NCBI GenBank assembly: GCA_030684515.1
Contig: JAUXVJ010000002.1
Span: 62,001-126,000 of the forward strand
Source: Actinomycetota bacterium
Lineage (GTDB): Bacteria; Actinomycetota; Actinomycetes; S36-B12
Direction of reading: 5' to 3'
DNA: 64,000 nt
Under the pieces are notes generated by a model. That model worked only from the letters and a program-made list of their open reading frames with translations, was not told the origin of the DNA and searched no databases. Position 1 is the first letter of the stretch; every line of letters begins with the position of its first letter. This document shows, in pieces, positions 58,409 to 64,000 of this stretch. The position numbers were made by a program, and so were the translations under genes.

Positions 58409-59074
58409 ATGACAGTCACGATCTGCGCATTGCTCTGGAGCAATCCCGGTTCCGACGAACAATTGCACTCCAAACTTGCCGAGTCGCTGAGCACAGTCGT
58501 GGCCAGTTATGGCGGAACCCCGGTGTCGCTTTATCGGCGCAAAGAAGGTTCGATCGGTCCGCTTGAGGTACTCACCATGCGCTGGCCTTCACACGAAGTC
58601 TTGGACGACTACCGAGCGAGCACAGATGCCCTGCACGCGGCTTCGTCTGGTACAGATGAGATCTCAAACATGGTGATTTGCTATGAGGAGCCGGTTAGAA
58701 GTTCAGTTGTCACCAACGCAAATTTCCACGCGGCTAGAAGGCCTGGAACCAAACCGGTCACTATCTGTGTGCTGGTATGGAGTCACTCTGGACAGGACCT
58801 GCTCTTGTCGGCGTATGCCGATCGCGCGCTGGCCAACGCGGAGTCCTATGGCGCCAGGATCCTTCAGCGCTTGCGCCGCCAGCGCGGATCAGCAGGACCT
58901 TTGGAGACGCAGATCATTGAATTCCCAAGTGAGCAATTGTGCGAGGAGTATCGCCAGGCGCAGCGCGGGGATGAGTACGAGCACATTCGCAACACCGCGA
59001 TTGCGAACTGGCTGGTGTTTCCAGTTGAGTCAGTCCTGGAACTTGCAACGCCTTCGCTGCAGCCCTCGCTCTGA
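58409..59074 (+). CDS. Protein with two tandem ferredoxin-like (DUF1330/ABM-like) domains, unknown function
   Basis: The 221-aa protein starts at ATG 58409 behind GAGGGG. It is an internal duplication: residues 1-105 and 115-215 share VTIC(A/V)L(L/V)WS, SYG(G/A), L(R/Y)R, GS(I/A)GPLE and (E/D)(E/D)YR in the same order. Each unit fits the dimeric alpha+beta barrel of DUF1330/antibiotic-monooxygenase-like proteins. No catalytic residues are known. It is 71 bp after the patatin gene and before DUF4193. Confidence 0.65.
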   Translation: MTVTICALLWSNPGSDEQLHSKLAESLSTVVASYGGTPVSLYRRKEGSIGPLEVLTMRWPSHEVLDDYRASTDALHAASSGTDEISNMVICYEEPVRSSVVTNANFHAARRPGTKPVTICVLVWSHSGQDLLLSAYADRALANAESYGARILQRLRRQRGSAGPLETQIIEFPSEQLCEEYRQAQRGDEYEHIRNTAIANWLVFPVESVLELATPSLQPSL

Positions 59075-59305
59075 TCACGCTTCGGGCTATTGCGTCCACA
59101 TTTGCGACCTACCAGCGTGCGCGACGGCCCGCCATGTGAACGCAGGCAGCATGACCCTGCCTGAACCTGGAGGCTTGTTGCCACTATGGTGAGCCGCCTA
59201 TCGCTGATCAGGCTGAGTTCTCCTCCCGGACCCTGAGGAATATTGAGCTGGCCTCCAGCGTTTGCATGACCACGATTCACCGAAATTTGGGAGCACATTC
59301 GCCGC

Positions 59306-59602
59306 ATGGCTACTGACTACGACGCACCGCGTAAGAACGACACAGATGAAGAGGAAAGCCTCGAGGGCCTGAAGGAAATCGCGGCCAAGGAGAATCAGAC
59401 ACCTATTGAGGTGGATGAGAATGACCTGGGCGCTGAGTCCATTGAACTGCCGGGAGCTGACCTCTCAAACGAGACTCTGGAAATTCGTGTTGTCCCGATC
59501 CAGAAAGACGAATTCACCTGTTCGCGCTGCTTCATCGTGCACCACAAGAGCCAGCGCGCTCGCGGAACGGACGAAGCACCGATCTGCTCTGACTGCGACT
59601 AG
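59306..59602 (+). CDS. DUF4193 protein with C-terminal zinc-finger pair
   Basis: The 98-aa acidic protein matches DUF4193, a small actinobacterial family: MATDYDAPRKNDTDEEESLEGLKEI, a long acidic stretch, then FTCSRCFIVHHKSQRARG and PICSDCD, giving two CxxC pairs for zinc. Probably a transcription- or RNA-polymerase-linked factor; function unproven. It has its own hairpin terminator. The 231 bp before it (59075-59305) hold no gene I can support. Confidence 0.87.
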   Translation: MATDYDAPRKNDTDEEESLEGLKEIAAKENQTPIEVDENDLGAESIELPGADLSNETLEIRVVPIQKDEFTCSRCFIVHHKSQRARGTDEAPICSDCD

Positions 59603-59609
59603 AAGCACA

Positions 59610-59650
59610 AGTGGGCGCTGAGGCAGTCATCGACTGTCTCAGCGCCCACT
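59610..59650 (+). terminator. Hairpin terminator after DUF4193 gene
   Basis: AGTGGGCGCTGAG, with an extra CAGT, pairs with ACTG and CTCAGCGCCCACT across a short loop (59610-59650). The T-rich tail is weak, so it may be bidirectional or Rho-aided. Confidence 0.7.
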
Positions 59651-59855
59651 GCGCTGTCGGCTAACCCCTGAGTTGCCCCTGCCTGGGATCCGCCAGGGCT
59701 AGCCATCGACGGTGAGCAGTAGCGCACCGGCTGGGTCAGGCCACCACGGCAGACCACAGCCGTCTCCGTGTGCACTACCTGTCTTGAGCCACCGTCGCCA
59801 CGCAATTGCACGATTGCTACGACATCGGGCTCCCTGAGGTGGCAGGGGAAGCGGT

Positions 59856-59902
59856 GTGCGCTGGCCCAAGCGGCCCCGACATTTCGGATTGGGCCAGCGC
59901 AC
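59856..59902. repeat. 14-bp perfect inverted repeat with 19-nt loop
   Basis: GTGCGCTGGCCCAA (59856-59869) pairs with TTGGGCCAGCGCAC (59889-59902). No T tail follows on the plus strand. It stands just before the CRP sites and may be a terminator, attenuator or protein site. Confidence 0.8.
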
Positions 59903-59939
59903 CTCGGACACTAATCACGGGGCAATGTCCGGTCTATAG

Positions 59940-59955
59940 TGTGATGCAGATCACA
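59940..59955 (+). promoter_or_regulatory. CRP/GlxR-type palindrome 1 upstream of CoA transferase
   Basis: TGTGATGCAGATCACA is a perfect TGTGA-N6-TCACA site. A TATAGT hexamer (59935-59940) abuts it. No crp gene is in the window. Confidence 0.75.
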
Positions 59956-59984
59956 TTTAACCCAAGGCGGTCATTGTTCTTTGC

Positions 59985-60000
59985 TGTGATGGGAATCACA
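59985..60000 (+). promoter_or_regulatory. CRP/GlxR-type palindrome 2 upstream of CoA transferase
   Basis: TGTGATGGGAATCACA is a second perfect TGTGA-N6-TCACA site, 45 bp after the first and 122 bp before the ATG. Confidence 0.75.
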
Positions 60001-60121
60001 CACTCTTGGATTCCACGAAGGAAATCCGAGAATTGCGCGTGCGCTGAAAGGGCTTGTGCAGATAATCGCCGGCAGTTAGCGTGCCAATTGGCCCCGTCCT
60101 TTGTCATGACTAGGAGCAGGT

Positions 60122-61351
60122 ATGCAAGGTCCAATGGCGGGCGTCCGTGTTGTCGAGGTGGCTCAGTTCACCTTTGTCCCGTCCTCAGGGGCAGTACTGG
60201 CTGACTGGGGAGCAGATGTCATCAAGATCGAGCATGCCGAAACCGGCGATGCCCAGCGCGGACTTGTGCGCATCCTTGGCCTGGACGCCTCGACTCCAGG
60301 GGTAAACTTCTTCCCGATCATGGAGGGCCCCAATCGGGGCAAGCGCAGCCTGGGGCTGACTCTGGGCTCCCCAGAGGCCAATGAGATCTTGGCCGAACTG
60401 GTGCGCAGAGCCGATGTGTTCGTCACCAACTTCCTGCCATCGGCTCGGCGTAAGGCAGGCATCGACGTGGATCAGATTCGCGCCATCAACCCCGATATCA
60501 TCTACGTACGGGGGACCGGATTTGGCAACAAGGGACCCGAGCGTGACGCCGGTGGCTACGACGCCACTGGGTTCTGGGCGCGCGGAGGCAGTGGTGATCT
60601 GCAGACCGCTCCCGAGGCTGAGCAATTCATGGGGATGCCCACAGGTGCCTACGGAGACAACATCGGTGGCATGACGATTGCCGGTGGAATCGCTGCAGCG
60701 CTGTACAAACGTTCTGCGACCGGAGTGACGTCGATCGTTGACGTTTCTTTGCTGAGCGTGGGGGCGTGGGCAACACAGTATTCGTCAAACGTGGCAATGA
60801 TTCTGGGCGGACCTGCACCACGTCTGGCCCCAAATTCCACTGGTCCTCGCAACCCGATCACCGGTACCTATCGCACGCGTGATGGTCGTTGGATCACGCT
60901 GAACATGTTGCAACCAGGCAAGTATTGGGCCGAGTTCTGCCGTGTTGTGGGGCGGCAAGAGCTTGTGACGGACCCCAGATTCACGGATGGCAACCTGCTT
61001 CTGCAGAACGGACAAGAGGGAGCGGCGATCGTCGCTGAGATCCTGGCGTCAAGGACTTTCGAAGAGTGGCTGCCGATCTTCACCGCGATGGACGGTCAGT
61101 GGAGTCCTGTGCAGAACACCTGGGAGTTGAGTCAGGATGCATCGTTGCGGGCCAATGGCCTGGTGGCCCAGGTGACCGATGCCGACGGCGTTGCGCGGGA
61201 GCTCATCCAAAGTCCGGTGCTCTTTGATGAGTTACCGCCGGTGATCGATCGTGCCCCTCAGTTCGCTGAGCACACCGATGAGATTCTGGCTGAGATTGGC
61301 ATTTCCGACGAACGCCTTATCGAGCTGAAGATCGCCGGCATCGTCACCTGA
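60122..61351 (+). CDS. CaiB/BaiF-family acyl-CoA transferase
   Basis: The 409-aa class III CoA transferase has the N-terminal signature GVRVVEVAQFTFVPSSGAVLADWGADVIKIEHAETGDAQRG, RGTGFGNKGPERDAGGYDATGFWARGG, and the catalytic Asp in TGAYGDNIGGMTIAGGIAAAL. It would shuttle CoA between organic acids (formyl-CoA/oxalate, carnitine, bile-acid or aromatic acid types; substrate not clear). AGGAG is 5 nt before ATG 60122. It is probably controlled by the two CRP-type sites upstream. Confidence 0.92.
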   Translation: MQGPMAGVRVVEVAQFTFVPSSGAVLADWGADVIKIEHAETGDAQRGLVRILGLDASTPGVNFFPIMEGPNRGKRSLGLTLGSPEANEILAELVRRADVFVTNFLPSARRKAGIDVDQIRAINPDIIYVRGTGFGNKGPERDAGGYDATGFWARGGSGDLQTAPEAEQFMGMPTGAYGDNIGGMTIAGGIAAALYKRSATGVTSIVDVSLLSVGAWATQYSSNVAMILGGPAPRLAPNSTGPRNPITGTYRTRDGRWITLNMLQPGKYWAEFCRVVGRQELVTDPRFTDGNLLLQNGQEGAAIVAEILASRTFEEWLPIFTAMDGQWSPVQNTWELSQDASLRANGLVAQVTDADGVARELIQSPVLFDELPPVIDRAPQFAEHTDEILAEIGISDERLIELKIAGIVT

Positions 61352-61384
61352 CCTGGGCGGCCCGGCGAATCTCAACACGTGAAG

Positions 61385-61457
61385 TGGCCCCGGGCAGAAT
61401 CGAACTGCCGACAAATGGTTTAGGAAACCACTGCTCTATCCCCTGAGCTACGGAGCC
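61385..61457 (-). tRNA. tRNA-Arg (anticodon CCT)
   Basis: Minus-strand cloverleaf: acceptor GGCTCCG pairs with CGGGGCC (one G-T), D-arm GCTC/GAGC, anticodon stem GTGGT/ACCAT with loop TTCCTAA giving anticodon CCT, T-arm GGCAG/CTGCC with TTCGATT loop, discriminator A. CCA is not encoded. Confidence 0.93.
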
Positions 61458-61514
61458 GTGCGTGTGCTGTTGCTGTCGTTACGCTGTTTGAGCACTCAAG
61501 GATAGGGAGTCCAG

Positions 61515-62123
61515 GTGTCTGCCGCAGTTTGGGACCAGTGGAATGAGCAGCGCAATCCGCGGTACCCCCATCCGAACGTCGTCCAGTTTGTGCAGGACAA
61601 TTTCACAATCCCGGTTGCTCCAGGGACATGGGCGCTGGACCTTGGGTGCGGCAACGGTGCGGACGTCCGCTTCCTCATGGAGTGTGGCTTCAATGTCACT
61701 GCCGTGGACTGTTCATCGATCGGCCTTGCCAAGGCCCAATTACTGGTGGCCGATATGCCGGCCACCTTGGAGGTTCAGCAGGCGTGTCTGTCCGAGTTTG
61801 AAGTGCGCGCCAAAACGTACGCGTGCGTGATCTCAGTCGGAGCGTTGGACGCAGCCGGACTCGAGCAATCTCGCATTGCCGTACCCCGGTTGGTGGATTC
61901 CATGAAGCCGGGCGGCAAGGCTCTTCTCGTGTTTGCCGGCGAAGGGGACTCCCGTATTGCTGGTGCTCCGGAGCTGAACCTCCACGGCTACAGCCGCCGG
62001 GAGGTGGAGAGCATGATTGTCCTTGAATACGGGGTGAGCGCGTGGGTTGACACCTGTGTCACCACCCGTCAGAGCAACGTAAGGCGGCAGATCGACTGGC
62101 TCGTGACTATTGCCAAGAGATAG
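61515..62123 (+). CDS. Class I SAM-dependent methyltransferase
   Basis: The 202-aa protein from GTG 61515 (GGGAGT upstream) has the SAM motif WALDLGCGNGADVRFLMECGFNVTAVDCS, then the second acidic motif and KPGGKALLVFAGEGD. It is close to TehB/UbiE-like small methyltransferases, substrate unknown. It starts 57 bp after the tRNA-Arg region and overlaps the convergent 304-aa gene by 17 bp. Confidence 0.88.
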   Translation: MSAAVWDQWNEQRNPRYPHPNVVQFVQDNFTIPVAPGTWALDLGCGNGADVRFLMECGFNVTAVDCSSIGLAKAQLLVADMPATLEVQQACLSEFEVRAKTYACVISVGALDAAGLEQSRIAVPRLVDSMKPGGKALLVFAGEGDSRIAGAPELNLHGYSRREVESMIVLEYGVSAWVDTCVTTRQSNVRRQIDWLVTIAKR

Positions 62124-63021
62124 GTGCCACAGAGTTGCGTGCCTGCTGAATTCGGGCTGCCGTCTGATTAGCAGCATTGAGAAGCTCGTCAATTGCGATC
62201 AGCAGAGTCTTTCGCAGAAGTTGGGCTTCAGTACTCAATTCCCGCTGCCGCAGGACGTAATGACTGCGGCCTTCTCGGGTCTCCATCGGTATTGCTTCGA
62301 ATCCGAGTTCGCGCAGGTCATAAGGCGAAGCTTGCATATCGAGAGTGCGGGCAGTGCGTGCCAAGCCGAAGCAATCCGCAGCGAGTTCGCTCGGCAGATA
62401 CGGGCCTGCCCACATCGCGTACTTGTAGAGGTCCATCGCGGCATGCACGCATCCAGGCTGTTCGAAATCCGGCTGACTGGCACGCGTGAGCTGGTGTTCG
62501 TTGAGCGGCACGGCCTCTGCAGTGAAGAAGCGAAATGCGTCGAGGTGCGTGCAGCGCAAGCCAACTTCGTTGACTGCCCTCTCAATTTCGCTCGGCTCAA
62601 GGCGCAAAGGAAATTCTGGGTGTCGAACGTCTGATGACTGGCCGCGGAACACCATGGCCCACTCGTGCATCCCGAAGCAATTGAATAGTGGCGCGCGGTC
62701 ATGGGTGTTGCGGAGCAAGGTCGATGCTAGTTGCAGACGCTCTGCTCGTTTCATGAGTCCGGCCGTGCCGAGAGTGACTCCTGACTCGACTCGAACGTAG
62801 TCCTTGTGGCGGCTCAGAAAGGCATCGTCGCGCTCGATCACTGCCCCCCAACCCGGATGCCAGGTCGTGAGTTTTGCGATGGAGTAGGGGTAGTAGTCGA
62901 ACAGGAAGTCGTCGACTGGGTGTTTTTGGCCCACGAATCGCCGCGCCAACCGATCCCGCACCCACGGCAAGGTGCGCACCGCATGCGAATGCTCGCGATC
63001 GCGCATCTGCTCAAGCTCCAC
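62107..63021 (-). CDS. Uncharacterised actinobacterial protein often labelled 3-methyladenine DNA glycosylase
   Basis: The 304-aa protein has the family landmarks LARRFVGQKHPVDDFLFDYYPYSIAKLTTWHPGWG, HEWAMVFRG, VHAAMDLYKYAMWAGPYLPSELAADCF and LDMQASPYDLRELGFEAIPMETREG. Many Streptomyces relatives carry the glycosylase name without clear proof, and neither an HhH nor the AAG fold is evident, so function is best called unknown. GTG 63021 or ATG 63006 may be the start. Confidence 0.8.
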   Translation of the reverse strand: MELEQMRDREHSHAVRTLPWVRDRLARRFVGQKHPVDDFLFDYYPYSIAKLTTWHPGWGAVIERDDAFLSRHKDYVRVESGVTLGTAGLMKRAERLQLASTLLRNTHDRAPLFNCFGMHEWAMVFRGQSSDVRHPEFPLRLEPSEIERAVNEVGLRCTHLDAFRFFTAEAVPLNEHQLTRASQPDFEQPGCVHAAMDLYKYAMWAGPYLPSELAADCFGLARTARTLDMQASPYDLRELGFEAIPMETREGRSHYVLRQRELSTEAQLLRKTLLIAIDELLNAANQTAARIQQARNSVAPISWQ

Positions 63022-63051
63022 CGCGCAGACGCTACGCCGTACCCTTGGGGG

Positions 63052-63201
63052 GTGAGCGCTGACCCGAAGCAGACGAAGGCCAAGAAGGCCAAGACTCTTG
63101 AGGTCGATCTGCTGCCGGACGTGACTTCCGACGAAGCACGGGAGCCTGAATCACGCGACGACTGGCTTCGTGCCGAGGTTCCGCCGCATCACGGCGACTA
63201 G
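63052..63201 (+). CDS. Small protein with DDWLxxxxPPHHG end (49 aa)
   Basis: GTG 63052 follows a GGGGG tract and encodes a short basic-then-acidic peptide, SADPKQTKAKKAKTLEVDL and on to a RDDWLRAEVPPHHGD end. The tail DDWL-x4-PPH-x-G is shared by many short actinobacterial proteins of unknown role. It is divergent from the 304-aa gene with 30 bp between. Nothing else can be said of its function. Confidence 0.6.
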   Translation: MSADPKQTKAKKAKTLEVDLLPDVTSDEAREPESRDDWLRAEVPPHHGD

Positions 63202-63208
63202 TTGCCTC

Positions 63209-63667
63209 TCACGTGATGTTGGACTGCATCACCAGCGTGAGGGACGCCGCCGCCCCCGCAGCTGCAACGACAAGCGCATCGGCCTTTGCTACCGCAACGA
63301 CAAGCATCTGCGCCTCGCTCACGCTGAAGGTTCCGCCGCTTGAACCCTTTGACAGCACCCGCGCATGTTCGGCGATCACCACTGCTGGCGCCAGGTCTGA
63401 GAGCTCAATGAGATCGACTCGGTCACCCGGATCCACACCTGCAGCGAGTTTGGCGTCAGCCAGGAGAATGGGTACGGCCACTTCGCCTGGGGTGAGCTGC
63501 TGCACCGGTCTGGCGTTGACTGCCGCAACTCCAGACGGCTCAGCAGCGTCCACCACAACGCTGAGGATCAATAGTGTGGCCAGGCCAGCGCAGAGCGCAG
63601 CCAGAACTCGGCGGTGGCGCGCGATGAACACTCGGATGTGCCCGCGCAGTTCAGGCGGAACAAGCAT
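63209..63667 (-). CDS. SAF-domain membrane protein, CpaB/RcpC-like
   Basis: The 152-aa protein has an N-terminal membrane helix (LAALCAGLATLLILSVVVDAA) after a basic head, then a SAF domain (VAAVNARPVQQLTPGEVAVPILLADAKLAAGVDPGDRVDLIEL) and further beta strands. CpaB/RcpC proteins sit in Flp pilus assembly, but no pilus genes are seen here. In Actinobacteria this short form often precedes or follows an FmdB gene, as here. Confidence 0.75.
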   Translation of the reverse strand: MLVPPELRGHIRVFIARHRRVLAALCAGLATLLILSVVVDAAEPSGVAAVNARPVQQLTPGEVAVPILLADAKLAAGVDPGDRVDLIELSDLAPAVVIAEHARVLSKGSSGGTFSVSEAQMLVVAVAKADALVVAAAGAAASLTLVMQSNIT

Positions 63668-63718
63668 TCCTTGAGATTAGGGAGAAGCGGCGCCTCAGTG
63701 GAAACAGTCGTCCACAGG

Positions 63719-64000
63719 TCAGTCAGATGAAGAGGAGGAACTTGAGCTCGAGCTGCTCGAGCTGCTTGATGCCGCGGGCGCACTTGCAGCCGGCGCGGGG
63801 CTAGGCGAGGACGAACTGGAGTCGGAACTCGTGGACTTCGTTGACGAGCCGCTGTCAGATGAACTGCGCGAATCGTTTCGGTAGAAGCCAGAGCCCTTGA
63901 ACATCACACCGACGTTGTTGAACAACTTGCGCAAGGTGTTTTCGCCGCAATCTGGGCACACAGTGAGGGTGGCATCAGACATCTTCTGCACGATCTCGTG
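63719..64000 (-). CDS. FmdB-family zinc-ribbon protein, 5' end cut by window
   Basis: The visible 93 residues (from HEIV at the edge) contain the second zinc pair CPDCG, then LRKLFNNVGVMFKGSGFYRNDSR, the FmdB pattern. The first CxxCG pair lies outside the window. After it a Ser/Thr/Pro-rich tail of about 55 residues ends in 15 serines in a row and an Asp. FmdB proteins are thought to be small regulatory zinc ribbons. The tail is unusually long and low in complexity. Confidence 0.85.
   Translation of the reverse strand, partial: HEIVQKMSDATLTVCPDCGENTLRKLFNNVGVMFKGSGFYRNDSRSSSDSGSSTKSTSSDSSSSSPSPAPAASAPAASSSSSSSSSSSSSSSD

Larger units (their letters stand above)
59651..60121. other. Long intergenic region with regulatory signals, no gene
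   Basis: This is the longest non-coding stretch in the window (471 bp). It holds a 14-bp perfect inverted repeat (59856-59902), two CRP-type palindromes (59940, 59985) and the ribosome-binding site of the CoA transferase. I see no convincing gene: overlapping frames lack ribosome-binding sites and family motifs. Confidence 0.7.

Noticed and set aside
59806-60204. Plus-strand frame in the long intergenic gap before the CoA transferase
   Set aside because: It overlaps the CRP sites and the CoA transferase start, has no ribosome-binding site and no motif.
61385-62123. tRNA-Arg as an integration site for a mobile element
   Set aside because: No integrase, no repeat of the tRNA end and ordinary genes on both sides.

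Overview
The window is chromosomal DNA of a high-GC Actinomycetota bacterium. The evidence is gene content and order. Mycothiol genes (mshA, mshD) are present, together with CarD, GlnR, SenX3/RegX3, a Fur and a DtxR regulator, and actinobacterial DUF families (DUF2516, DUF2530, DUF3027, DUF3263, DUF4193). Two gene orders match those known around mycobacterial gpm1-senX3-regX3 (mshA, YbjN-like, gpmA, senX3-regX3) and carD-ispD-ispF-cysS-rlmB. The species cannot be named from the sequence alone. There is no phage, insertion sequence, CRISPR array or origin; genes are densely packed, with many 4-bp start/stop overlaps and convergent overlaps.

Layout. 1-5 kb: a cut-off sulfotransferase-like gene, an extremely acidic 87-residue protein, an overlapping pair (ferredoxin-reductase-like flavoprotein plus an unrecognised Rossmann-like protein), and purU. 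5-15 kb: divergent glgM/glgC, a secreted trypsin-like protease translationally coupled to glgC, then a minus-strand run glnR-mshD-ppk1-CYTH/CHAD-mutT1 that joins nitrogen control, thiol synthesis and polyphosphate metabolism. 15-20 kb: hydrolase, membrane thioredoxin, DUF4395, DsrE-like, a 33-aa membrane peptide, nitrobindin-like protein, Fur, YgfZ, Dtd. 20-30 kb: gpmA, YbjN, mshA, phoU, then senX3-regX3 across an intergenic PHO-box array, carD and isoprenoid/tRNA genes. 30-38 kb: tRNA-Thr, a small secreted protein with its own terminator, a DEAD-box helicase with a hairpin-rich leader and a repeat tail, CPBP protease, an orphan binding protein, and groEL behind two CIRCE operators. 38-50 kb: cold-shock protein, GDT1-like transporter, small membrane proteins, MFS/serC, a ParA/ribbon-helix-helix pair, photolyase, DtxR with a candidate iron box, and a tmsA-tmsB-like pair for 10-methyl fatty acids. 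50-64 kb: Na+/H+ antiporter, second secreted protease, a diguanylate cyclase, PIN-like protein, a fatty-acyl-CoA/lipid cluster (two acyl-CoA dehydrogenases, patatin, duplicated ferredoxin-like protein, CoA transferase behind two CRP-type palindromes), tRNA-Arg, methyltransferase, SAF and FmdB proteins.

Most of the window is core metabolism and stress control: phosphate (PhoU/SenX3/RegX3/Ppk1/CHAD), redox (mycothiol, thioredoxin, Fur), iron (DtxR) and carbon storage (GlgM/GlgC). The least explained items are the acidic repeat protein at 1.07 kb, the leader at 31.6 kb, the ParA-RHH pair at 44 kb, the 55-61 kb acyl-CoA region with its duplicated-domain protein and tandem CRP sites, and several very small conserved-looking genes.
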